Shown here in pieces: positions 11,440-22,798 of a stretch of DNA of 64,000 nucleotides. The stretch comes from Bettongia penicillata ogilbyi. Its lineage: Eukaryota > Chordata > Mammalia > Diprotodontia > Potoroidae. Below the pieces are notes generated by a model. It did no database searches. It saw only the letters and a list, made by a program, of their open reading frames with translations, and had not been told where the DNA came from. Location of the stretch: assembly GCA_023548195.1 (NCBI GenBank), contig JAJHZJ010000496.1:4394501-4458500 (forward strand). Direction: 5' to 3'. The position numbers were made by a program, and so were the translations under genes. How positions within the stretch are numbered: position 1 is the first letter of the stretch; each line of letters begins with the position of its first letter.

Positions 11440-11490
11440 GATTCTCTCTCTGTCTCTTTCTGACTCTCTGTCTCTCTCTCTCTGATCTGA
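11440..11490. repeat. TC-rich simple repeat
   Basis: Imperfect (tctc)n with tctg interruptions just after the L2 3' end. Confidence 0.75.
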
Positions 11491-12084
11491 CTTACTTTTT
11501 TCATTCATCACTGAATGAAACTTGAAATGTTAAAAATAAAAACAAAAGAACCAACTGGTGTGAAATTACCAGCTTGCAAACTTCACACTTTGAGGAGGCA
11601 TCAGAAGTGTGAATATTGAATTCTTGTGAATTTAATTTTTGGCTAATCATATAACTCGATTAAAAAACACATTTATTTGTTTTGTACAAAATCGCAAGTG
11701 CCAACAAATAATTATCATCCTTCTCACAAAGTCAACACTTTGGGCATTATCCAAATGTGTAAAAATGGCTCAAAGTGCAAGACTTGCACATGCACATACA
11801 TTCACACATGGCACACCCATGTAGAAATAGTACATTATGAAAGGAATATCTAATTATTAGCATATTTAATTTATCTCTAAATATAAGGTAATCCATTTTT
11901 TTGTTCATTAATTTTCTGTATTTCACATTCCAAAATCTGACAATAAATTGACAAGTACAAGTGATTATATACTCAAAAAAATCTTCGTAACACATTCCAA
12001 ACACTATCTCTGAATGCATACTTTTAAAAATAGAATTTTTTTCCAATTTGCCTAATTCCAATGACCTTTATTTACTGCTTTGCC
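11491..12084. other. Unassigned intronic sequence
   Basis: No gene or recognised repeat. A 104-codon minus frame at 11747-12061 has no recognisable similarity and is rich in residues expected from AT-rich DNA. Confidence 0.5.
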
Positions 12085-12347
12085 AATAATCGAACAACTA
12101 AGTGGTGCAGTGGATAGAGTATGGGGTGCAGAGTCAAGAAGACTCAAATTTCTGAGCTTGAATCGAGTCTCAAGAACTTACCAGCTACTAGTGTCCCTGG
12201 GCAAGTCACTTAACCCCATTTGCCTCAAGTTCTTCAGTTGTAAAATGAACTGGAGAAGGAAATGGCAAACAATTCCAGTATGTTTGTCAAGAAAACCCTA
12301 TATAGGGTCATGAAGAACTGGACATGACTAAAAACAAGGGAACAAAA
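12085..12347 (+). mobile_element. Marsupial tRNA-derived SINE with RTE-like tail
   Basis: aactaagtggtgcagtggat, tgggcaagtcacttaacccc, gagaaggaaatggcaaac, then ataggg-tcatgaagaactgg and gacatgactaaaaacaa. Full length. Confidence 0.88.
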
Positions 12348-13067
12348 ATAATGCCTTGAAGAATCAAGATAATTTCCAAGCTGGAAGGAACCTCGGTAGT
12401 CATCTCATCAAATTGTTTGCACCATAGAAGCACTTATACATTAGACTTGATATTTGATAATCCAACTTTTGCTTGAAGAGGGGGAACCCACTAAAACAAG
12501 ACAGATAACAACAAAGCAATGTTCCAACTATTTGACTGCAATAATATCACACACAGCATTGGTTTTTACCTCTTTCCTTCCCACCTCTTCTCCCAGAATG
12601 TAAGGGAAAAGGGTCAAGATTTAAAACATTGATGAGAATGTCCTCCTGCTTAGTACCCTGGGAAAATGGTGCAGAAGGGAGTGAGGACAGTAAGAAATTG
12701 TGTCCCGGCTTCCATTTGATAACACCAATCCAAGCTGCTAGTCTAACCCTGATCTGGAGTGGAGGGTAGTCCTGGCTCTGATGATCTTCCCAGATGTCTC
12801 CAGCCTACTCCCAGTCTAGGTAGCACCTCATGCCTATTTTTAACATTCTCAGCATTGCTTTCCCCCGCTCACTGTCATTGGGTATTTGGTTTTTGCCACA
12901 AGGTAGGACAAACAAGGAGACCTGGAACAGATACTCCTTCCCTTGTTCTGATCCAAACTAGGCAGAACTGTCATCAAAGAAAACCAATAAATCTGGGACA
13001 TACATTGGTGCTCATTAAATCTCTTTGACCTTTGATCTCCTAAGACTTACCCAGGTCACAAAATATT
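12348..13067. other. Unassigned intronic sequence
   Basis: 12370-12410 (agctggaaggaacctcgg) looks like the start of a MIR3-like repeat; the rest shows nothing recognisable. An 89-codon frame at 12759-13028 is unrecognised. Confidence 0.45.
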
Positions 13068-13265
13068 GCTGTGATTTGTAGTGTGGATAAATATTGGACT
13101 TGAAGTCAGGAAGACCTTGAGTCAAATTTTGTCTCTGAACTTTCTAATTGCATGTCCACTGGTCAGTCACAACCTCTCTGAGTCTCACGTAAGCATCTAA
13201 AACTGTAGGCTGTAGACAATTTGTCACCTGAACCAGCGGTGGGAGTTCTTCAACTGACACAATCA
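13068..13265 (+). mobile_element. Old tRNA-derived SINE (MIR/CORE type)
   Basis: gtagtgtggataaatattgg, gacttgaagtcaggaagacc, ctctgagtctcacgtaagc. Head recognisable, 3' half decayed. Confidence 0.55.
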
Positions 13266-13354
13266 AGTCTTTCTTTTTTCTTTTTGAAATAATGTGATTT
13301 ATAGGAAACTCAAGCTATATAACAGACATAATTTACCAATTCTAATGTGAATTA

Positions 13355-13412
13355 ATGCCTATATAGTACATTACAGGTGCTTAACAAATGCTTGTTAAAT
13401 CAACTAAATAAA
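13355..13412 (+). repeat. L2/MIR 3' tail fragment
   Basis: tatagtacattacaggtgct followed by taacaaatgcttgttaaat is the shared L2/MIR terminal motif. Confidence 0.55.
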
Positions 13413-14763
13413 ATGAAATTTAAAATTTTTAAAAATGACCATCCTCTGAGCTTTTGCTCTGGCTAGATCTCAATATGTCAAGGATTTGTAATTTCTATAA
13501 TGTGGCTATTCCTACCATAACAGAGACCACAAATCTTCTGTGTTTTATAGGACTATTTCATGAACTACTGTTGCTGAAAAAAATCCACTGCCTGATGGCC
13601 AGTATTATGGTGATTATTCCCTTTCCAGATTGGTCCTGAAAGACATAGTCAACTGCCAGACTGTATCTCATTACAGCATGGCAGGACTTCCTAGCGCCTG
13701 TGTTCTGCTTACCTCCACATCTTGGTGAGGGATTTCAGAAAGACTTGAGGGGAGGCTTTCATTAGGACCCTGCTTAAATCAATAAATCCCCAAACACTTA
13801 TGAATCCATTCTACTGGCTTTTGGAATGCATTAACATAAATGCATAATCATGTCTACATATATAATGTATATATATTTCAATATTTTAATGAACCTGTTT
13901 TCACCTATGTGAACACTCCAGAAATGAAGATTGCATCCTATCTTTGCCTGCCTGTCTATCCTGTGAGATTCTCACCCATGGTCTCCACTAAATCTTTTGT
14001 ACTCAAACCACCTAACATCCTGGAGACCTTCTTCTTGGTCTCCTAACATTCCACAGGTACACTTAGGCTGATCATCTATCATGCTTGCTGTAATTCACAA
14101 CATGATCAGCCTCCTGTCTTTTCTGATCCTATGCCACCTGAATGTCTCCTCCTTTATGTCACCCCTGGGGACACAAATTAGCACTGATAATATGCTGTAG
14201 CAGAATTTTTCTGACCACAAGTGTCTCCATTGCCCTTTGTATCAAGTACAATTTTGATGCTTTGAAGAGCATGGTACATACAAATCACCACTGGAAGAAT
14301 ATATTATATATACATATGTTTTATTTTCTGGGAACATTGAAATTACTAACCATTTCCCTAAATGCCATCCATCCCATTTCCTTTCTACTCTTCAACTTTA
14401 CTACCCAGCTGTATCCTCTTTCTGAAGCCACATGTGCTAGAAGAACAACCAGTTCATTGTACTGCCACTATCTATCTGCATACCCTAAAATGGACAATAG
14501 GCCCTTTTCATTGACCTTGTCTTTCTCAGTGGATTGTTGATCTCTTAAAAATGCTTGGGGAACTTATTCAGGAGGCTTCATAGTATTTTGCCACTTGACA
14601 AAGTAGTAAAGAATAAACTGAAAAGTGAAAGATTTGCCATTCAGGGAAGTCTTCTTGCACTTGGATTCAGTTCTGGCTTCTTCCGTGGCAGTGACCAATG
14701 CTTTGATTAGCCTGCATCTCCCTCTTCTAATCCTTTCTTGATATTGAAGATCAGTGATCTATC
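13413..14763. other. Unassigned intronic sequence
   Basis: No recognised gene or repeat in 1.35 kb. Open frames of 68 and 132 codons (13840-14046, 14142-14540) have no recognisable domains and look like chance. Confidence 0.45.
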
Positions 14764-15040
14764 TTTCCTCCCTCCCTCCCTCCCTCCCTCCCTCCTTCCC
14801 TTCCTTCCTTCCTTCCTTCCTTCCTTCCTTCCTTCCTTCCTTCCTTCCTTCCTTCTTTCCTTCCTTCCTTCCTTCCTTCCTTCCTTCCTTCCTTCCTTCC
14901 TTCCTTCCTTCCTTCCTTCCTTCCTTCCTTCCTCCCTCCCTCCCTCCTTCCCTTCCTTCCTTCCTTCCTTCCTTCCTTCCTTCCTTCCTTCCTTCCTTCC
15001 TTCCTTCCTTCCTTCCTTCCTTCCTTCCTTCCTTCCCTCT
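14764..15040. repeat. Polypyrimidine (TTCC/CCTC)n array with duplicated higher-order block
   Basis: About 275 bp of pure pyrimidine. A cctccctccctcc block passing through cttccc into (ttcc)n occurs twice, near 14767 and 14930, so a roughly 163-bp segment appears duplicated. The array makes long meaningless Pro/Ser/Leu/Phe and Lys/Glu/Gly/Arg frames. Confidence 0.92.
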
Positions 15041-16189
15041 CTCTGTCTCTGTCTCTGTCTCTCTCTTTCATCTCTTCCTGTCTATCTTTAAGTGTCTTTG
15101 GAATGATTTGATTTATTTGCATCTAATCTGAAGATTTTTTAAATCTCATTTTCCACTCTATTACTTCTCATTGTTTTATAAGATGTTGCCGATCATAATC
15201 TTCCACTATTTTCCTTGGTGAGGTTTAAAAAATAATTTGGTTTTTACACAAAATATATTCAACAAATACCAGACCAATTTCTGTATTTTAACCCCCTTCC
15301 TAAGAACATCTGCCAAACGTAGTTAAGCAAATATGTCTAATGATATGATTGCAGCCATTGCATCCATCACTTAGCACTTTGATATTTTATAGACTGTTAA
15401 AAGAGAGGGTGTTTGCTCTAACTCTGAAAGGATGGTATCAACATTGTCTGTTATGTTCATCATAGGTTTTAATGTCTTTCTGCACACGTTGTAGCCATTA
15501 TGTAGACTTTTCTTGGCTTCGTTGTTTTTTTTTACCTTTATTTTAAAGCTTATCACTTGACAAGGCTAATTTTTCTCTGAATTCTTCATATTCATGATTC
15601 CATCCAGAACACTGATATTTTGTTATATTCATATAAAATACAATTTGTGCTGCCAATTGTTCTGCGCATTATTTTGTTTCCAACCTTGTCGCATGAATAT
15701 TGCTATGAATATTTTCATACACATATGTGTCTCTGTGAGGTTTTACATTCTAAACTGGTATTTCCTCAGTTGCCACGTCTCTCCAGCTAACAAGGATATA
15801 CATATGTGTGTGTTCATGGATAGCTCAAATAATCATTTTAACGGAATATCTTATCACCCTCAGCATTAGAAGAATCCTAGAGATGCTCGCAAGTTACAAA
15901 TTGAACACATTTATTCCCCTTTTTTCCTTGACTTCAAAGAAGCAAGTACTTGTGAGCCAAAAATGCTCCAAAAGCCAGGAACAAGAGGAAAGAAAATCAT
16001 AGCTGGCATCAGCTACAGACCAGATATGAGTAATCAGTGGAATGGTCGTGTCAGATACGTTGTCGAAACTGAGCCAAAACCCTTATATGGTTCCTATGGT
16101 GCAAACATTTTCACATTCTCATTTTACAATCAAGCAATTGCATCCTTAAGGACTTACTGTATACATTATATACATTGAAGTGTGTACAT
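15041..16189. other. Unassigned intronic sequence
   Basis: TCTG-rich to 15065, then no recognised gene or repeat. Short frames only. Confidence 0.45.
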
Positions 16190-16542
16190 TTTGGTTACTA
16201 TTATTCAGTCGTTTAGTTCATGTCCAAATCTTCATAAACTCATTTGCTGTTTTTGTTGTTGCTTTTTTGGCAGGGAGGAGGCAAAGATATTGTAGTCGTT
16301 TGCCATTTCCTTTGCCGGATTATTTTACAGACAAAGAAACTGAGGCAAACCAGGTTAAAGTGACTTGCCTAAGTTCACCTAGCTAGTAAGTATCTGAGGC
16401 CAGATTTGAACTCTTCATCTTTATTATATTAATCATATATTATATTAAAAATTATACTTCATATATCATATTAAATCTTTAGGAAGATTCATCTTCCTGA
16501 CTCCAGGGCTGGCACTCTATCCACCGCACTACCTGGCTGCCC
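16190..16542 (-). mobile_element. Marsupial RTE-tailed SINE carrying an AT-rich insert
   Basis: Minus-strand SINE: right end ctatccaccgcactacctgg, middle tgacttgcctaagttcacct, gccagatttgaactcttcat, left end with a decayed RTE tail. A roughly 70-bp AT-rich block at about 16418-16485 splits the tRNA-like head, and ttcatct occurs on both sides of it. Confidence 0.8.
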
Positions 16543-16599
16543 TGAAACTAATCTGCATTTATTTGCTGCAAACCCATATAGGTGCTTGCTGTCACCCTC

Positions 16600-16705
16600 A
16601 ATGTATGTGAGCATCTTGAGGAAAGAAGCTGTTTCAATTTATCTGTGTGACCCCAGCACATAGCAAAGGCTGTGACAAAAACTGAGCATTTAATGAACGT
16701 TGACT
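16600..16705 (+). repeat. L2 LINE 3' end
   Basis: tgagcatcttgaggaaaga, gaccccagcacatagcaaag and gagcatttaatgaacgttga follow the L2 tail order. Confidence 0.55.
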
Positions 16706-17889
16706 GTTTTCATTGAGACTCTCATCAAACCTATTTGCACATTTAGCTTGCACCCTCTCTTGGTTGCATGTTCCATTCTCATTGTCTGAGGCTTGATGCA
16801 TGAGTTCATGTTTGTACTATCTATATCTTAGTATAAATAGACCTTCTGATCATTCCAGGTGGTGGATCAGTCAGATTGGATTTAGAAGCACATCTGTGAA
16901 CATTTGGGGTTAAACAAAGGAGGCAATGATTTCTGATCACATTTCTGATCCGTACTTTAGTCTACCTTTACACATCCAGTGTCCTAAATTCAGGTTTTCA
17001 TCACCGACACGAAGTTACTACAAAGGCGTGGGTTTTTTGTTTCTTATCTCTATCCTTCTCACCTCTCAAACATCTGCCAAATTCTCTTCCTAAAACACTT
17101 ACCTTATAAGAAACAAATATATTATTTTTATGATGGCTCTTTTGTGTGATGAACCATGAAGGATGCAAATGAATTGATAACAAGACCCACCTTCACGAAG
17201 CTTATGATCAATCTAATTTGTAAGACAAGATGCACATATATTAAACAATAATAACAGGGGTCTGGTGCTTGTGCAGAGACCAACAGCTTCACATCTGCCC
17301 TTGGGCAATGCCATTATAGACACACTCCACAATCTGTCTCCCCATTGTACTTCCCTCATATATGGTCACAATTCTCCCAGAAACAGCTCCCACTAGCCTC
17401 CACTAAGTGGAGAATGCCATCTCCTGGGGTTTGCAGTGTACCCCCATTATATTTCTAAGATCTAAAAATAATTTTATAAATTTTATATTCAATTATAATA
17501 AATTATGCTATATTAAATTATGTAAGTATAATACTCATAAGATCCTCATTATACTTATAAAGCAGTATTTAAGTATTAATTGAATAGATTAAATAAGCAC
17601 CACAGGGGTTCAGAATGAGAATACATTGGCCAGTGGGCTCACCTGTCAAATCAAGAGTAAAAAAAGTCTTTCTAAAAGTGTGAGGTTTTTTTGGGGGGTG
17701 TGGAGGGGATGTGGGGCACAGCTTAGAGGTTTATAGTTACACTATCAGATTCAGATTCTAGTTGGGCTCTATCTAACTTTTAAACCTTCAGTTCCAATGT
17801 GTTTGACATCTTGGCAGTGTAAGTAGCATCATTAACAGCTGTGAACTCCAACAGGGCCCTGCTGGCACCAGTTGATGGGGAACATTCCC
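16706..17889. other. Unassigned intronic sequence
   Basis: No recognised gene or repeat. Includes an AT-rich block at 17455-17590. Confidence 0.45.
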
Positions 17890-18030
17890 ATACAACTTGA
17901 TAGTCTTAGGGAGGAACTTAGGGTGCTATGAAGTTCAATGACTTTTCTAGGGTCCCACAGCCACTAAAGTCAGATCCAAGTCTTCCTGACTCAAAGGCCA
18001 GCACTCTGTCTACTACAATATATCAGCTTT
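17890..18030 (+). mobile_element. SINE fragment
   Basis: tcttagggaggaacttaggg, gacttttctagggtcccaca, tcttcctgactcaaaggcca, then cactctgtctactacaat. Resembles the family with aaactccctctaccaat, lacking its start. Confidence 0.5.
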
Positions 18031-18260
18031 CTAGATATCAGCTGTTTTTGTTTATTATTATTATTCCAACATTTTGTCTTTAAGTCACTCAATAAGCCTT
18101 CCCTGCATACCAGAAACAGTGGAACACTCAAATGCTAATTCTCCAGCATTGTTTCTTTAATATGCCATGCTTATGTCAGTCATTGTATAAGAAGTAACTA
18201 ATGGGAAGTCAATGACTGGGCAGTGAATTAATCTCCAAACAGAAAAAAAAAATGTCATTT

Positions 18261-18866
18261 AAAAGCGATACCAATTGCCAAATAACTGAAAATTGAGAGG
18301 ATGCCCATCAGTTGAGGAATGGCTGAACAAGCGTGGTATAACGAATGTAACCGAGTATTATTGCGCTATAAGAAGCGATAAGCAGGTGGGTTTCAGAGAA
18401 AAGCCTTGAAAGACTTACATGAACTGATGCTGAATGAATTTTGCAGCATCAGGAGAACATTGTACACAGTAAAAGCAACACTGTGCGATGATCAACTGTG
18501 ATTGACTTAGCTCTTCTCAGTCATGCAACGATCCCAGACAATTCCAACAGACTCAAGATGGAGAATGCTATCCACATCCAAAGAGCTGATACATTCTGAA
18601 TACAGATAGAAGCAAACTATTTTCACTTTATTTTGTGTGGTTTTTTGGTCTGTTTCTTTGTTCACAACATGACTAATATAGATATATGTTCTAAATGATT
18701 GCACATATATAATCTATATCAGATTGCTTGTCTTGGGAAGGAGGGAGGAGAAGGAAGGAGGAAGAAAAATTTGGAGCTCAAAATCTTTCAAAACAGGAAT
18801 GTTGAAAATTGTTTTTATATGTAATGGAAAAAACAAAATAACACTAAATTTAAAAAGTGACACCAA
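18261..18866 (+). mobile_element. 5'-truncated L1 3' end with target-site duplications
   Basis: 18275-18510 encodes decayed L1 ORF2 C-terminal sequence (EWLNK, then ALKDLHELML, then LCDDQ before the stop), followed by an L1 3' untranslated region (ttcacaacatgactaatat, atcagattgcttgtcttggg, atttggagctcaaaatc) and an A-rich end. Flanks carry aaaagcgataccaa (18261-18274) and aaaagtgacaccaa (18853-18866), a 14-bp duplication with two mismatches. Confidence 0.75.
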
Positions 18867-19324
18867 CATTTAGCTTAAAGTTTGCACCACACATAATAAT
18901 AGTCATCTGTGGAAATATAGAAATCTTCCTGCTCATGAAACTGATCCAATAGGTCTTTGGCAAATCAATCATTCCTTTTTCTGAAGTCCACAACTCTCTG
19001 GTAGAATAAGTCTCATTGATGAGAAATGAAGAGAACGTTGAAATCTCCCAGTCCTGATCACTGGCAAACTTTTATTTCCCAGTCTCAATGACAAAGTTGT
19101 TATTAAGATAAATCATTTTTTTTAATGAGCACGAGAAAATTTCAAATGCAAAAACCCAAGGAATAAAAGAAAACTGTACCACTTCCTCAAGACCCTCAGT
19201 GTTGAATTTCCTTCATAGAGGTAGGTCCTCTCCCAAGTTAGGCAGATACTAGTTCCTTCAAGTCTTTATGAGATTTAAACAAATATTTTTCCCTTGGAGG
19301 TCAATTTTTGGGAAGAGACCTCAA
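18867..19324. other. Unassigned intronic sequence
   Basis: Nothing recognisable beyond short T-runs. Confidence 0.5.
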
Positions 19325-19712
19325 AAAACATAGCCAGAAGGGACTTTGGAAACCGATGAGCCCAACTATGTCCTACCAAAGAGGGAAGTGAAGTGATTTT
19401 GCCCAAGGCCACAAGTTAGTCATCAGTCACATCAACAAGCATCTATTAAGCACTTATTATATTGAAGGTATTGTGGTAGGGGTTGGAAACATGAGGAAAG
19501 ACAAAACAAAACAAAATTCCTGCCCTCAGGTGGCTTATACTCTAATGAGGAAGACAACATGTGAACATCTATGCACCTACAAGACATATACAAGGAAAAC
19601 TGGAGGCAATCTCAGAGGAAAGACACTAACAATGTGAAGGTGATAAGTAGGAGAATCAGGATTTGAACTCAGGTCCCCTGAATCCAAATCCTGTACTTTG
19701 GTCACTTGTTAA
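19325..19712 (-). mobile_element. MIR3-like SINE, split by an L2 fragment
   Basis: Left part 19325-19430 (agccagaagggactttgg, gtgatttt-gcccaaggccac) and right part 19641-19712 (caggatttgaactcaggtcc, ctgaatccaaatcctgtac) are two halves of one element. The L2 3' end between them is listed separately. Confidence 0.6.
19431..19640 (-). repeat. L2 LINE 3' end inside a MIR3-like element
   Basis: caagcatctattaagcactt, ttcctgccctcaggtggc, actctaatgaggaagacaac is the reverse L2 tail. Confidence 0.65.
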
Positions 19713-19721
19713 CCATGGCAT

Positions 19722-19850
19722 GTATGGACCAAAGAATGCTGGATTTCGAGTCAATGGACCTGAGTTTGAATTCTGGATCTTCCATTGACTCTCTGGTATC
19801 TTTAGAATGAGAAAGCTGGCTTCTTTCTAGGGCCTCTTTCCACACAGGCA
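19722..19850 (+). mobile_element. tRNA-derived SINE, truncated
   Basis: atgctggatttcgagtcaat, gacctgagtttgaattctgg, then a decayed body. Only the head half is clear. Confidence 0.55.
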
Positions 19851-20784
19851 TATGCATTTCTATTCCATTGCTAATCAAATTCTAAGTTTGGGACATTAGA
19901 CGCATTTGAATGTTGCTTAAAATCATTTTGAATTTTTTCCAACTTCTTATAATACCATTGACTCAGTATCATGGCTATATTATATCCTATTAGCTCTTGG
20001 GGACATCCAGTTTTTCATACCCCTGAGTCTCATTATAAAAGTCTTATAATCAGACCTTTTCTATAATTCATTAAACAAGTGCTTTCCAATAGAAGCCCAG
20101 ATGGAGCTGCCATATATCAAAGTCTATCCTGTTATCAAGAATGCTCTGTAATGAGGTTCCAGAGAGACTATTTATGGGAGACTGTGCTTGGCTACACAAG
20201 AGACCCTCAGTATGTGAGGGGGGCAGACTCCAGAGATGTTTGTCAAAGGAAAATCATCAGAGGAAATTGTCAGAGGAAAACCATACCCTCCTCCACCTAG
20301 GATTTAACTACAAAGAGAAATTACTGCCTTTACATTATTACAAGCTCACTACTCACATTGAATGAAGCACAGGCAAAGTTCCTAAGTGTTCATAGACTCC
20401 TGCCTAGCCAGGATGTTTTCCCTCATGCAAGACAAACAAGAGAAGCTCATATTTGAAGTCTTTCTAACCTGACCAGTACCTTCTTGAGTATGTGCCCCAT
20501 GGCCTTTGAGATGCCAGGGAGGTCTCTCCCTCTGCCACTGAGGAACCAGTGAAACTGAGCAGAAGTCAGCATGACCAATACTCTATATAAATATTTGCTG
20601 GTGGGTAGATCTCCTATTTATTATTAGAGCTATCCAAAAGGTCTAGAGACATGCTTTCTTAGAGGCCTTCAAGCAGAGTCCATTTGTTGGTGAAATTATA
20701 ATGGGGATTCCTTTCATAAATGAATTGGACCAGATGACTTCTAATTCTCCAATTGTATAATTCTACCTTAGATCCATTTCTATT
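19851..20784. other. Unassigned intronic sequence
   Basis: No recognised gene or repeat. Overlapping frames of 73-74 codons at 20079-20365 show no domain. Confidence 0.45.
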
Positions 20785-20945
20785 TGATAAAGGAAAAGAC
20801 TGAATTTAGAGTCAAGATCTATGCTCACATCTAGCCTCTGACATTAGTTTATGATACTGGATAAGTTATGTAACCTCTGTTTGCTTCAATTTCCTCATCT
20901 GTAAAATGAGGATTGTCCCGCCCAGATTAACACCTATGATTTCAT
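20785..20945 (+). mobile_element. MIR-type SINE
   Basis: atttagagtcaagatctatg, taagttatgtaacctctgt, caatttcctcatctgtaaaa, atgaggattgtccc in MIR order. Confidence 0.7.
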
Positions 20946-21214
20946 GTACTCTTTTGGAATCTACTGTGTCCTCATTATTGAAGATACTTAAATGAACCCT
21001 AAAATTACTAATAGGATGGAGTGATGCAGCATACTCCCTCAGGAATTCTGGGTATTTTAATGATCAGGATGGCAAGAGTTGGCTGGATTATTTTCAGGAA
21101 ACTGAGCACCATTTTTAAGAATCAGGGGTTTCTTTCCAAAATAATGCTCATCTTTTTAGCAACAAATTTCTAGTGCTACTGTAGGGCAACAAGGAACAAA
21201 ATGTCCTAGTCAAG
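20946..21214. other. Unassigned intronic sequence
   Basis: Nothing recognisable. Confidence 0.45.
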
Positions 21215-21330
21215 TCAACAAGTATTTATTAAGTGCCTACTATGTGCCAGGCACTATTGTAAACTCTAGAAATACAAATCCAATACAAGGAAAAAGAAAG
21301 AAAGTCCCTGGAAGACAATACATAAAGGGG
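21215..21330 (-). repeat. L2 LINE 3' end
   Basis: caagtatttattaagtgcct, actatgtgccaggcactatt and gaaagtccctggaag are the reverse L2 tail; continuation to about 21500 may be decayed L2. Confidence 0.7.
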
Positions 21331-21669
21331 TGTTGGAAATTTGGGAGGTTAGGGACAGGAGAAGGGCAGGGTAAAGAAAGAAGTCTAGAGAATTAGGAGT
21401 GTAGTTTATAGAGACTGAAGGGGTAAAAGTGACTGACATAGGCATTTCCAGAAGAAACTGACAAATCAGAGGAAGGGGCTACAGAGGTAAAAGGATTTCC
21501 AAGGGTGAGAAGGCTGCTCAGGAACAGTGGAGAAAGGACTCTAGAGAGTTTGGAAGAGTTAAAAGTTAAATACTATCTAAAGGGCATTGAAGAAGGTGGA
21601 TAGTCAGCAGACAAAGTTAGCAACACATTATCAGTGAAGAATTGCCCTCTTTAAAGCAGAGTTAAGAGA

Positions 21670-22010
21670 TGACCTAAGAGGTGTATGTGACCAAAAAAGA
21701 AGGTGAGTGGGCATAGGGGGAGAGAGATAACTGATGACCAGCTCACATGCTCCAGTGATATTCACAAAACATAAAGAGATGGAGAACAAGGCTGCCAGTA
21801 CACTGGGTTGACTACCTATAGAGGATTTATAGGAGGAAGAAGAAAAAAGCCACACAAGGCAAGAAGGCAGGGATGGATTATTACTGGCACCAGTAGGAGT
21901 ACTCGCATTGATGAGATCTCAGCACTGTCAAAGTACTGGAGGAAATGTGAGAAAAAGAAGAATGAACAGTGCTGAAAAGAGTTTGGCTGTCCACAGCTTT
22001 GATTTATTAG
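21670..22010 (+). mobile_element. RTE-type LINE reverse transcriptase C-terminal remnant
   Basis: Frame near 21700 reads like KRR-W-AGHI-G-ERDNRWT with stops in place of W and D; a shifted frame near 21806 gives HWVDYL then RIYRRK, like the RW-D-L motif that ends RTE-type ORFs. Frameshifted and stop-ridden. Family assignment is an inference from these two motifs. Confidence 0.4.
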
Positions 22011-22183
22011 ACACATTTCAGGTGAGGTCAGAAGTTTTGACTCCCTGGATGTTCAGATGAAAGCTAAGCCAGATGTCTAAGCTAAGTTTTGGTCCTAAAA
22101 TAATGAACTTTGTTAATTACCAGTAATTAGTGTCAGCATTTAAAACTTTACCAGCAGCTGTAGAAGAGCTCTGAGATCAGGGA

Positions 22184-22186
<3 letters not shown>

Positions 22187-22218
<32 letters not shown>
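22187..22218. repeat. (GT)n microsatellite
   Basis: Sixteen uninterrupted GT units followed by acccatatgtatatgtgtg. Confidence 0.95.
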
Positions 22219-22220
<2 letters not shown>

Positions 22221-22422
22221 CCATATGTATATGTGTGTGGTGGTGAGGGAGGGAACTGTAAATGTATGAGACATTTTAGAATATTTCTTGATAGGTAAAG
22301 AATAGGGGAAAGAAGGATTACTGTATTTCTACTATAATTCTGTAAAGTTATCAAGACTGGGACTTGAAGAAGAATGTTTGGAGCTAAGATGAAAGTTTTG
22401 AGGGATTTCCAGAGTCTCATCA

Positions 22423-22682
22423 TCATCATCACCAAACACTTATATAGAACTTTGAGATTTATAATGAGCTTTTCTATCTCATCTCATTTTATTTGAACTT
22501 CACAACAATCTTGTGGGAGAGGTGCTATTATTCTGCCCATGTTATAGATGAGGAAGCTGAAGCTTACAGATTCGCTCACTTGTCTGGGGTCATAAAGCTA
22601 GTTATTTTCTGAAATAGGATTAGAATTCAGGTTTTCCTGATCAGATATAGTGTTCTATCTACCAGACTACTGCGTTACCTAT
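22423..22682 (-). mobile_element. MIR SINE
   Basis: atcatcaccaaacacttat, ttgaacttcacaacaatctt, atgttatagatgaggaagc, ggattagaattcaggttttc, tctatctaccagactactgc follow the reverse MIR order. Confidence 0.72.
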
Positions 22683-22767
22683 TACACGTCATGAAATATT
22701 TGAATATTGGGAGATGGTGAGGTCTATGTGATGAAAGACCAAAGAGGCCAGTGTCACTGGATTTATT

Positions 22768-22770
<3 letters not shown>

Positions 22771-22798
<28 letters not shown>
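22771..22798. repeat. (TG)n microsatellite
   Basis: Fourteen TG units, 550 bp from the previous GT run on the other side of the MIR. Confidence 0.95.

Noticed and set aside
14738..15131. Three overlapping frames of 117-125 codons (Leu-Pro-Ser-Phe and Lys-Glu-Gly-Arg repeats)
   Set aside because: They exist only because a 4-bp repeat avoids stops in several frames.
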